DNA of 64,000 bases from Digitaria exilis. Its lineage: Eukaryota > Streptophyta > Magnoliopsida > Poales > Poaceae. The notes under the pieces are model-generated. The model was not told where the DNA came from and made no database searches. It saw only the letters and a list, made by a program, of their open reading frames with translations. This document shows, piece by piece, positions 55,170 through 64,000 of this stretch (position 1 is the first letter of the stretch; every line of letters begins with the position of its first letter). The translations under genes and the position numbers were made by a program. The stretch is taken from the NCBI GenBank assembly GCA_015342445.1, contig JACEFO010002165.1, positions 1,178,001 through 1,242,000 of the forward strand, in the 5' to 3' direction.

Positions 55170-55560
55170 AGTAATTCAGGAAAAGTAAATTATGGCTAAA
55201 AGCCTACAAACCCAAGGAAAACCAATGCAAATTCGGTTGTCACATACGAGATAATCATAAGAGACCCACAAGGAGTGAACCGGCCAAAGTTGGGCCCAAA
55301 CGGGCACACTGGTGGCCCGACCGGTACCCTGGGCCGACCAGACCCCCACCGACAGCAATTCAATCCAACTTTGGCTAGGCGGTTCCTTATGTCGGTTTAA
55401 TGCGTAGTCCATACATAGACCCCCTCGGAACCAACCTAACCCCCCAATATAAGTAGAGGCAGACCCTAATTCATTCATTTGATTTCGGATAAACTCAGCT
55501 ACAACAGAGGGAGAAGGGAGATAGAGGGGGACACCAAATTATCATTAGGGTAGGGAGTAT
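55170..55560 (+). mobile_element. LTR-like promoter sequence
   Basis: GGTGGCCCGACCGGTACCC and GGGCCGACCAGACC lie upstream of a TATA-like CCAATATAAGTAGAGG (55444-55459) and a purine-rich leader. The layout of palindromic GACCGG motifs before a TATA box matches other LTRs in this window. Boundaries and internal domain not found. Confidence 0.4.
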
Positions 55561-56500
55561 GATTAGAAGAGAGATTATAAGAGGATTAGAAATAGATTAG
55601 AAGGGAGGTCCAATATATTCTTTCTTCGTACATGTGATCCTTCTTCAATCTTGTATTTCATATTCAGTTATGGTTAAGTTATACATCATTTATTATTTGT
55701 TTGCAGGATCATCGTAATGTTACTCTAGTTAAGAGTCCCAGATGTGGGTAACCATTGGTATACTGCTAGAGTAAGTAGTCAGTAGCATAGGCGTGGTGCC
55801 TAGGCCTTAGATTACCTTTGATTGTCTGATTCTTTTCAAGAATTGTGGGGTAGCATTAGGGTAGTGACAACCCTCTTGTTCGTCACGTCTTTTGGACGCA
55901 GACTTGTGAACTCCCCGTGCAGAAGTTTGAAGTAGAGCTAATAGCCGGAGGTTCTTGGCATACCAAGATCAGACCGGTGTTGCTCGTACACAATACTAGA
56001 ACAAAGTCCATCTTATCCATGACATTACTTAGAGACACGCTCCATAGACCAATCTTTTTCTTCTATCTTTTAGGGTATTCTAGTTAGAAGACATTTATAC
56101 CTTTATTCCATGTGGATACGATAATCTTGAATACTCATGGGTGAAATGCAACAATAATATTTCCATGTGCTTACAGATTCTTGTGTAAGAGTTAAGAAAC
56201 ACCAAATATTTCTAACGTTGCCGTTAGGGAAACTTAGTAGCGACTTAAGAAACGTTAACAAGCACCTCCAACTACTTAAACCATGCCACAACTCCTTTGA
56301 CGTATGTAGTGAGTATTGTTGTTTTCCCTTGAGGTCACATAGCGACTACATGATTCCATTGGCATTTGTGAAGAGGATGAGGGCTAGTTTGGTTGGAGGT
56401 AATTGGTAAGTGTGAATGGGAGTTTAGAATTACAATGCCAGATTTTTTTTTGTTTGTTTCATAGGAGGAGGAGCTCTCGTAGGATGGGGATGGGAGTTTA
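55561..56500. other. no gene seen
   Basis: AT-rich DNA. 56385-56500 and 56745-56950 may be two halves of an older MITE (AGTTTGGTTGG and, far right, CGAACCAAACAAAGG) split by the Tourist-like element. Confidence 0.35.
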
Positions 56501-56742
56501 GGGCGCGTTTGGTTTATCACCAATGCTGTCCCGCCAATTATTGACTCGCCCACGCCCTGTTGGTTGTCATTTGGAGTAGCACCAAATATTTCGCTCGCTC
56601 GCAACGCATCCTTGACTCACGCGCTTGTGTAGTTCATTTTCTCGCTTAGGCGTTGGCAAACTGTGGGGTGACAGAAACAACCGCCAAATATTAGTTCGCC
56701 AACTCTTGGCAGGGTAGGTATGGGCGAAATCCAAACGTGCCT
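56501..56742. mobile_element. Tourist-like MITE
   Basis: Ends GGGCGCGTTTGGTTT and (inverted) AGGCACGTTTGGATTT, flanked by TTA (56498-56500 and 56743-56745). Ends are similar to those of 12022-12245. Confidence 0.7.
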
Positions 56743-57206
56743 TTAGAAGCCAAACTCGCCACCCATCTCTTTTCTATGGGGAGGTGTGGTAATTATTAGG
56801 AGGGAACTGTACTTTGAGATGAAAATGAATCATCTCAACCATTCATCAAGACTTGTGATAAATTTTTTCACGTCAAAACCCACACACCAAATAGGGGATA
56901 TGAATTCCCTCTTCCACTCTCTTAATTCTCTTTACGAACCAAACAAAGGATTCGAACTAATAATAAAACTCCCAAGTAAATTAACTTCATCAACTCTCAA
57001 TGCTATTTCACGAGCTTCTTCCCATCGTGTTGCGAAATGCACCCTGGAAAGGACTTTCTTCCTTGATATACTTCATTTTGCACTGTGCTTACTAGTATTT
57101 TTTTCTATACTTTTGTGTTGTGCTCACCATTATTTTTCAAGGAAGTGCTCAGTGCTTCCGAAATACATTAATACAGTATAAAATGGATAAAATCCAAATC
57201 ATTATT

Positions 57207-57370
57207 TGCCGATGCTAGTTTGGGACAATAATATTGATCCCTAAGGTTTGATGTTGTAAGTTCTAAGTTGCACTGAATTTTCCCATGTTGTTCAGTGTTC
57301 ATGTTTAATTTGTTGCCACACTGGTCATGTCTACAGTACCAATATTATTGTACCAAACTAGCATCAAGGA
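57207..57370. mobile_element. foldback MITE with long terminal inverted repeats
   Basis: GATGCTAGTTTGGGACAATA (from 57211) is mirrored at 57339-57365. The inverted arms of about 27 bp differ at one position. TA lies close outside each arm. Length about 160 bp. It can fold into a hairpin. Confidence 0.7.
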
Positions 57371-57799
57371 TACCTGTGAATTGTGTGTCTCATGGTTTAC
57401 CTTTCCCTACAAATGTTGTTAACGTAGTAGGATCCCTTGCTTCATGTTTTCATTCAGAAATATTTAGATAAACTACACATTTACAAGGCACAGACCGCAA
57501 ATACACCAGTACTGTATATATCTAACAAAAATGCAAGTAGCATGTAGGACATTGCACACTGTCATGCTAAGATAAATTCTGATGTAGTCGAGTTTGGTTC
57601 CACTTTATTGTAGCATACATGTAGACCATACTAGGTAAGCTTTAACTCTCCGTCAAACAATATATATAAGAATGGAATTCATTATCTCAGATGATTCCAT
57701 GGTTGATTCTTTAACGCCAAACTGCCAAATGTGATCTTCAACGGTAACTAATGTTAAAGTTGCTTATATACCTTAAAATGGACCATGTAGGACTCTTGC

Positions 57800-57838
<39 letters not shown>

Positions 57839-58150
57839 CTATGGATGAATGCAAAAGGTAATATAAAATAGCGTTACAATAATTTATTAAGATATTAGAA
57901 TGGTCAAGTGGTCGATCAACATTAGTTGTTTGCAGTGTTAGAATCTGAGGAAAAGCAAGTGTATTACCTGACAAAAAGGTCACACTTCGCCACTAAGGTT
58001 CTAGCCAACATCCGTAAGTCTTGAGTAGAAACAATGATTAGTCTAATCCTAATTAATAGTATCATATTCCAATACTCAAGAATGCCAGGGTAAGAAAATG
58101 GCCATAGGCCATTATTTGTGATTTTAGTGATCGAATCACAATATAGTCAC
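57371..58150. other. no gene seen
   Basis: AT-rich non-coding DNA with one microsatellite. Confidence 0.45.
57804..57835. repeat. (GA)n microsatellite
   Basis: About 16 uninterrupted GA units. Confidence 0.95.
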
Positions 58151-58189
58151 TACCTCACTAGGACAAACATGTTTGTCGAGACTGTAAGG

Positions 58190-59680
58190 TAAATGGCCCT
58201 AGACCATTGTTTGTGATTTTGGTGATTGATTAACAACATAGCATTGAGACTAACAAGATTATCTAGATGTATCTTTAAAGGTGTTTTAGGTCTCAAGGAT
58301 ATATTGGAAATCATCCAAATGCTTATCAACCTCCAAATCAACATCCAAAAGATGGACGATATCAAAATAGAAGCCATCCAAATGATAGTCGATCCTCTTT
58401 ACAAAGAATCACCGAATCAGTAGGTGGGGTAAGAGATAATGGGAAGAAGAGCTCTCTAAGTGAGACACCGACTCATTCGGTCGTGTCAAATGGAGGGCAT
58501 CGAATTAGTCGGTCATTGTGCCTGGAACATGCAGTTCAGTACTGTGTGATTTTGGGCTATATAGATCAATTCAATGGTGACAAGAGGAGGCATCGAATCA
58601 GTCAGTGCTATAGAAGATTGAAGATGAAGAAACAGCTCAGTACTCACTAATTCATTCGGTGGTACACGGAAATAGAGCACCGAATCAATTAGTGCGTTGA
58701 AAGGGGCCCAACTTTCAGCGACACAGGACTCGATGGCTCTTTCAATGGCTAGTTGAGGTGGCAAGGCTAACTAATTTGGTGATGCCCCTTCTGCCAGCAC
58801 CGAATCAGACGATGTTATGCAGAAAGTTGCAACGTCAATGCAACAACTATTTTCTTTGATTGGGACTATAAATATGGCATACCCTGGCTCTTTGAAGTGT
58901 ACTTGAGCTCAGGAAAGTTGTTGCTAAGTGTTCCACACACATTTGAGTGCTCAATCCACTAAAATGCTAATTAGAAGATCAAGGCAATTAGCAAAATTAT
59001 TTAGTGCTAGTTTAGACATATTAGCGCGTCTCTTAGGTGATTAGCCTAGAGTGTGGCGAGGTTTGTACACATCTTTGCTTACCGGTGCTTGCACGTACCA
59101 AATTTTGTAAATTCAGGGCTTGTAGTCTTGCAATACCTTCCAACCGAGTTCGTGGAGTGGTCGTCGGTGATTGTGAGAGGGAAGAGAGGCCCTCGACTAG
59201 TTGGCTGAAAATCTACCACAGTGAAGGTGGTGAGGAGAATCCGAGAGGGGCTACTAGAGACCCACTTGTGTGTGGACAAGTCTCGTGACCATCCACAGAG
59301 TTACTAGACAGCTTGACCTTTACACAAGCATTTCCTTGAGAAGGGCACCAACAACGAGGACTAGTAGAATGCTTGAGAGCTTTCCGATACCCATGTAAAA
59401 ATCGTCTTGCTGAGAGTTTGCATTCTCTATGCTTTACCTTTCCGGATTTCATATTTCACTTACCTTCCGCATTTACCTTTCCTAGACTATCTAGGTTGCA
59501 AAACTTTGAGCCTTAGTTTATACGTAGAGATAGCAACACATAGAAAAACCTAGTGTATATTTAGATAGAAATTGAGATAGGTTTTTATACGTGCTTTTGG
59601 AGCCTTAGTTTTTAGAACACCTAATTCACCAACCTCCCCCCTTCTTAGGGTGTCACTGTCCCTTCTTAGGGTGTTACGGT
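58190..59680 (+). mobile_element. Sirevirus-type Copia LTR, first tandem copy
   Basis: Begins near CCATTGTTTGTGATTTTGGTGA and ends near CACCTAATTCACC...CTTCTTAGGGTGTCA, as in Sirevirus/Maximus LTRs. TATA-like GACTATAAATATGG at 58862-58875. Upstream (58440-58820) lies an array of CACCGAATCAG/TCGGTC-type motifs in both orientations. No internal domain was found between this and the next copy, so it is a solo LTR or a recombined pair. Confidence 0.6.
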
Positions 59681-59689
59681 CCCTTCAGA

Positions 59690-61090
59690 GATGTATCTTT
59701 ATAAATGTTTGTTAGGTTCAAAGGATGTTTTGAAGCCATAAACATCATTGGAAAAAGGGGTTTTTTATCTACTACTAAGGTGGCACAAAAATCTAGACAA
59801 AATCCACAAAGAAATGATGCAAAAACAGGACCACATATGCTTTGCAAAGTATGGAGTATTAGTCAATGCTACCAGAGTATTAATCGGTGCTACAATGTGC
59901 AACTATAGTATTGCCACAATATTAGTTGGTGGTAAGAAGACTGAGGAGTAACCTCTTTGGAAACAAATGATTTAATCGGTGCATGTATGAATGACCCACA
60001 ATAATAGTTGGAGCTATTTAGTCGGTGCTATGAAGGTCAGTCACCTATGAATACAGTGCATTACATTGATGGTGTCATAGTATTAGTCGGTGCTATGAAG
60101 ACCGAGAAGAAGTTTGTTTAGGGCGATCACCAATTTCGCCGGTGCAATGCATCGATGATATGCACCGAATTAGTTAGTGCTTTTGAGGGAAAAAAGTTCA
60201 CCTCTGCAACGACATTTCAATACGGTGGTAGAAAAGAAGACCACGTCGATTCAGTTGGTGCTCGAAAAAGCGCCCGAAAGTCATGACTAGCTAAGGCGGA
60301 GGCCATCAATTAATTGTTGCTCCCCTCCTGTGTGCACTGTTTTAGTCGGTGGTAAAAAAACGTTGCAACCGCTAGTTTCTTTCGTTGGGGCTATTAATAT
60401 GCCATTCCCATCCATTTGGAGCGCTTGAGCTCACGAAAGACATTGGCTTTGCTCTATACATATGAGTACTCAATCCACCAAAGTGACAAATAGAAGATGA
60501 AGGCAATTAGCAAAAGACTTAGTCCTTGATTAGTGCTAGTTTAGGTCACTCAGTGCATTGTTTGAGGGATGAGCCTAGAATTTAGCTAGGTTTGCACACA
60601 TATTTTCTATCGGTGCTTGCGCGTCAAGAGGGGGAAGAGGCCCTCGATGATTTGCCGAAACTCTGCCTAGTGAACAGTGAGGCGCATCTAGGGGTTGCGA
60701 GCGAAGATCAACTTGCACATGGAGAAGTCATGTGGCCATCCACAAAATTACTCACTCAAGAACTTGGCCCATGCACGGGCATTCCCTTTAGAGGGCCTCC
60801 AATGAGGATTAGTTTACGCTTTTTGATATCTTATTAAAAAATCATCATGGCAAGAATTTGCATTATCTTATACATTTCTTATCACACTACATTCCAAATT
60901 TTTCATTACTAGAATTGTCTTGTGTTGTTTGTACAATTGCATTTGGGGTGCAAAACTTTGTGCGTAGAGATAACAAGACATAGGAAAACTATTGCACATT
61001 TAAAAAAAATGGAATATATTTTGTTAGTGCAATTGGGTTTAGAGTTTATCACACTACATTCCAAACTTACTTTTTAAAACACCTAATTAA
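59690..61090 (+). mobile_element. Sirevirus-type Copia LTR, second tandem copy (diverged)
   Basis: Parallels the first copy block by block: GGTTCAAAGGATGTTTTGAAG, TTGGGGCTATTAATATGCC (TATA position, 60387-60405), GAGCGCTTGAGCTCACG, ATGAAGGCAATTAGCAAAA, GAAGAGGCCCTCGATGA and AAAACACCTAATTAATTCC. It also has TAGTCGGTGCTA/CACCGAATTAG-type motifs upstream of the TATA box (59850-60350). Divergence is clearly higher than between LTRs of one young element. Confidence 0.55.
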
Positions 61091-61314
61091 TTCCTTACCA
61101 CATCGTCCACAATCCAATGTGGCAGATAATTAATTGTTAGGCTATCCGCACTCGTCAACCTCTATTTCCAACCCCTAAAGGAATATTCTCATCTAGTCAT
61201 CAAGATTTCAACCTCTATCCCAATATCTTCTGCACCCGTCAACCTCTATATCTCAACCTCTATACCAGCTAATCTATATTTTATTCAACCATCCCCAACT
61301 ACCATCACCTCTCT
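61091..61314. repeat. CAACCTCTAT-repeat region
   Basis: CAACCTCTAT occurs at about 61158, 61211, 61240 and 61255, after CTATCCGCACTCGTC. Resembles one half of a GAGTGCGGATAG-ended MITE; the other end is not seen. Confidence 0.4.
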
Positions 61315-61475
61315 GTCCTCACTTTTTCTTTTCCTTTTCTTTTTCTATTTCCCCCATTCTTTTTCTTTTGTTTTCTTATCTTCTTTTTTCCTTTTTTTCC
61401 TATATTTTTTCTTCTCTTTTTTCCTTTTTCCATCTTTTTTCACTCTCTTCTTTTCCTCGCTCTTTTCTATCCGAT
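61315..61475. repeat. long polypyrimidine tract
   Basis: About 160 bases that are almost purely C and T on the + strand, with only scattered purines. Confidence 0.9.
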
Positions 61476-62013
61476 GCGCCCTGGTCATCGAGATATTTCT
61501 CGATCTCCTCTCTCTCTCTCGTCTGCATCTCACTGCGCCTCCTCCTCCTCGGCCCCTCCGCCTCCGTCCTCGCGTGTGCACCCGCCGCCACAACCCCCGT
61601 GGCTGCCCTCCTCTCCTCGGCGAGCTGCTTCCTCACCCCGACAACCTGCTCCCTAACCTCGGCCGCGGCGCGTGCAGGCGACCACGAGGACGGCGAGCCC
61701 CGCGGCACGGTGAGGCGAGGTGAAGCGGCGCCGCATGCTGCTGAGCGGCGTGGCGAAGGCGAAGCTGCGCCGCGTGTTGGGCTCCCCGCGCACTACGAGG
61801 AGGTGCTGCGAGAAGCAGCTGGCCCTCCCTCCGCTCGAATCGGGGATTTATGCTCCGTTCGATTTGGGTTTTTTTTATTTGTTTTTTTCTTTTGATTCTT
61901 CCTTGCCGGCGGCGAGCTCCCGGCTGTGGCTGCTGCTCCGTCCTCTCTGTCTCCTTCTCGACGGCCATGGCGGTAGAGGTTGCTGCTCGAGGAGCAGACG
62001 GCACGAGGAGCTC
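61476..62013 (+). other. GC-rich stretch with a possible gene start cut by the Gypsy LTR
   Basis: GGCCATGGCGG at about 61962-61972 is a very good plant start context and would open MAVEVAARGADGTRSS, ending where the LTR begins at 62014. Overlapping frames on both strands upstream carry no recognised domain. It may be the 5' end of a host gene interrupted by the insertion; the continuation lies outside the window. Confidence 0.25.
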
Positions 62014-62404
62014 TGTCAGGAATTAACGCAGGTGGGAGAAGGAAACAGAGAAACACAAGAACAAGAACGACCCGACGGGGAAGAAGCAGTAGCTTGATAA
62101 CTAGATAGGACGGAATGATACAAGTGCGGCCGTCCGACGGCGGCGACGCAGCCGGAGTGGCGGCGCGATAAGCTACTACTACTCTACTTCTACTAGGGTT
62201 TTTCTTAATTCTCTCCTTAACCGCTTACAACTGCCTTTTCCCCCTTACATAGCCCATCGGCTGAATTACAGCAGTAACCAAAGCTTTTACGACAACAAGT
62301 GACGGTAAACAGTTAAAACGGAACGGTACGAAGTGACTCGATGACACCCGTTGATCCAGCTGTACGAAGTTAACTGACGACTGAATGTCTTGCTCTGCTT
62401 GACA
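62014..62404 (-). repeat. 3' LTR of the chromovirus
   Basis: Minus-strand start TGTCAAGCAGAGC, end CCTGACA. 5' bases outside the end (62009-62013) are AGCTC, to be compared with the other end, which is not in the window. Confidence 0.8.
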
Positions 62405-62430
62405 ATGCCCCCCTCTTGAGATCCTTGTCC

Positions 62431-62799
62431 TCAAGGTTGAAACGATGGAAACACCCTGCGGATGAAATCAGCATCTTCCCAAGTTGCTTTGTCTTGTGGC
62501 AGATTTACCCAATATATGAGCCACTGCACAACCGGTTCATTGTTGCGAGGAATCATCCTTCTCTGGAGAATTGTTGAAGGGAACACCTTAATTGCTCCTG
62601 TTTCATCGATTAATGGCAAGTCAGGCGATGGTATGGCATTAGGTCCAATATGTCTCTTGAGCTGGCTGACATGGAAGACATCATGAAGTTGGCAGCCATC
62701 AGGTAAAAGTAGTTTGTATGCAGCTTTCCCAATTTTCTCCAAGATTCTGAATGGGCCATAATATTTGGAGTGAAGTTTGAGGCATCTGTGCGTGCTCAA
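62431..62799 (-). pseudogene. chromovirus integrase C-terminus and chromodomain
   Basis: 122 codons: LHSKYYGPFRILEKIGKAAY is the GPY/F module of integrase. LLPDGCQLHDVFHVSQLKRH and then QWLIYWVNLPQDKATWEDAD are the conserved chromodomain end (Y/W...LP...ATWED). Such chromodomains direct integration to marked chromatin. A frameshift separates it from the integrase core upstream. Confidence 0.88.
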
Positions 62800-63002
62800 A
62801 GAAGTGTGACAATAGGGTTGAATTTTGAGACATACCTGTCTGATCTGTGTTTATCTGCTTGATGTTTGATCCTTGCTTGAGCTTTGGCAAGATTATCTTT
62901 GATCACTTGTGTGGCCAACTAGCTGTTCTGAAATTGCTCCTATGTAGAAAGGTCTGGGACATCAGGCATGACATCTTCAAATACCATAGGTGGTGGAAAA
63001 CC

Positions 63003-63608
63003 CTACAGTGCTTGAAATGGAGTCATGTTGAGTGATGTATGATAAGATGTGTTATACCACCATTCAGCCAGGGACAACCAGTGCACCCATCTTCTTGGAT
63101 TGTTGAAACACATGCATCTCAAATAGTTCTCGAGACATTGGTTAAGTCTCTCTGTTCGGCCATCGGTTTGTGGATGGTAAGCTGAAGATAAATGGAGATC
63201 GACTGCCAGGTTTTTGAACACTGCCTACCATATTGCACTTGTGAAAATGGGATCTCTATCTGTGACTATCACTTTAGGTAACCCATGAAGCTTGAATACA
63301 TTGTTAAAGTACAGATTCACTATATCTTGAGCTTTGTATGGGTGGGCTAGTGGGATAAAGTGAGAATACTTAGTGAATCTATCCACTACCACCAGGATGA
63401 CATCTTTACCTTGAGCTTTTGACAGTCCTTCCACGAAATCCATACAAACATGAGTCCATGCTTGGTCAGATACAGGCAAAGGGTTCAGCAGCCCTGGATA
63501 TGGGACATTTTCTGATTTGTTCTTTTGACAAACTGGGCATGCCTGCACAAATGACTTGACGTCCTGCTGTATTTTTGGCCAATGGAACACTAGTTTCAGT
63601 CTATTCAA
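63003..63608 (-). pseudogene. chromovirus integrase core
   Basis: Frame 63608-63225 has the zinc-binding end ACPVCQKNKS and VCMDFVEGLSKAQGKDVILV with the first catalytic Asp, then VIVTDRDPIFTSAIW with the second. A stop (TAG, 63222-63224) follows. The same frame continues 63221-63003 with SSAYHPQTDGRTERLNQCLE containing the catalytic Glu. All three catalytic residues are thus still visible, although the frame is broken. Confidence 0.9.
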
Positions 63609-63612
63609 GGTA

Positions 63613-63959
63613 GCTCGTTCACCAGAGTGGCCCCCAAAAACTAAGTTGTGGAAGTTCTGGATCAGCTATTGCCTGAGTGAGCCAGTGCTTCCAATGTGTA
63701 TTTTGTTCTTGTATCTCAAAATGCCATTTGAGAGAGTGTAATGAGGGACTGCATTGCTATCAATACTCAATTGAGTAATGAGTGTTAAGCATTTTTCATT
63801 CTGCTCATATGTTGTTATGACATGTTCCATCCATACTGGAATTGCTTGCGTTATGGCCATTAGTTCTTGCGGATGGGGAACTCTTGATATTGCATCTGCA
63901 ACACGGTTCTCCATGCCTCTCTTGTATTCCACTTTATAATTGAATCCCAATAGTTTCAC
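63613..63959 (-). pseudogene. chromovirus RNase H end and integrase lead-in
   Basis: MKLLGFNYKVEYKRGMENRV, then ADAISRVPH, is the LSR/ISR-type RNase H terminus (DALSR in most relatives). HIGSTGSLRQ, then TAG, is the start of the integrase zinc region, continuing after the stop as LIQNFHNLVFGGHSGE. The stop makes it inactive. Confidence 0.85.
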
Positions 63960-64000
63960 TAAAAGTTTGTGCTGAATGCCTTCAACCAGTCGTTGCTCAT

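Larger units (their letters stand above)
62014..64000 (-). mobile_element. chromodomain Gypsy element (chromovirus), 3' part
   Basis: On the minus strand the window holds the end of RNase H, integrase, a C-terminal chromodomain, a polypurine tract (AAGAGGGGGGCAT, 62405-62418) and a 391-bp 3' LTR (62014-62404). The order RNase H, integrase, chromodomain identifies a chromovirus of the Gypsy superfamily. Stops and frame changes show decay. The 5' part lies beyond 64000. Confidence 0.9.

Overview
The window looks like nuclear DNA of a grass (Poaceae). It has spliced, AT-rich introns beside GC-rich first exons, Tourist-, Stowaway- and hAT-type MITEs, a 5S-derived Cassandra TRIM, an L1-type LINE with a grass-style ORF1, and nested Gypsy and Copia LTR elements. 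There is no sign of bacterial or organellar organisation. Most of the 64 kb is transposable-element DNA. Only one substantial host-type gene can be modelled, at 30.1-43.1 kb on the + strand.

Layout. 1-946: end of a cut-off LTR, then a scrap of LINE reverse transcriptase. 3.2-4.6 kb: a Stowaway MITE and a reverse-strand LTR. 5175-11346: a young gag-only Gypsy-type element (two 1122-bp LTRs, TSD CAATG) inserted inside an older hAT-like MITE. 12-16.7 kb: MITEs, two of them with 8-bp target duplications. 16914-21058: a 4.1-kb solo LTR (TSD GTGCC). 22816-27476: a truncated copy of the first exon of the main gene, split by a second gag-only LTR element (TSD GGTGG); a diverged relative of its LTR lies at 28.4-28.9 kb. 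30096-43123: the main gene, with a decayed Copia element (32662-38515) inside exon 5. 43611-50149: an apparently full-length but mutated L1-type LINE on the minus strand (TSD of about 11 bp). 50338-51097: a Cassandra TRIM with 5S rRNA sequence in both LTRs. 51-58 kb: MITEs, tRNA-like (SINE-like) sequences and an LTR-like promoter. 58.2-61.1 kb: two tandem, diverged Sirevirus-type LTRs. 62014-64000: 3' part of a chromodomain Gypsy element on the minus strand, leaving through the window edge.

The main gene encodes a protein of roughly 1.1 kb of codons with an Ulp1/SUMO-protease-like architecture. All three expected catalytic positions appear replaced. Its middle is built from four tandem copies of a two-exon module. 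Three of the modules carry an acidic, SUMO-interacting-motif-like core (VTIL, GVIL, VVIL). The inference is a catalytically dead, multi-SIM SUMO-reader-like protein made by exon-pair duplication. Its exon 5 is hit by a TGA codon and a Copia insertion, but that exon is symmetric (171 nt before insertion) and could be skipped without loss of frame.

A second theme is that several unrelated or distantly related LTRs here carry arrays of short palindromic motifs upstream of, or around, their TATA boxes (CTCGAG; GGCGGTC-A-GACCGCC; CCGGAAGTTCC; CACCGA/TCGGTG). In one element the motif also recurs in the gag coding region.
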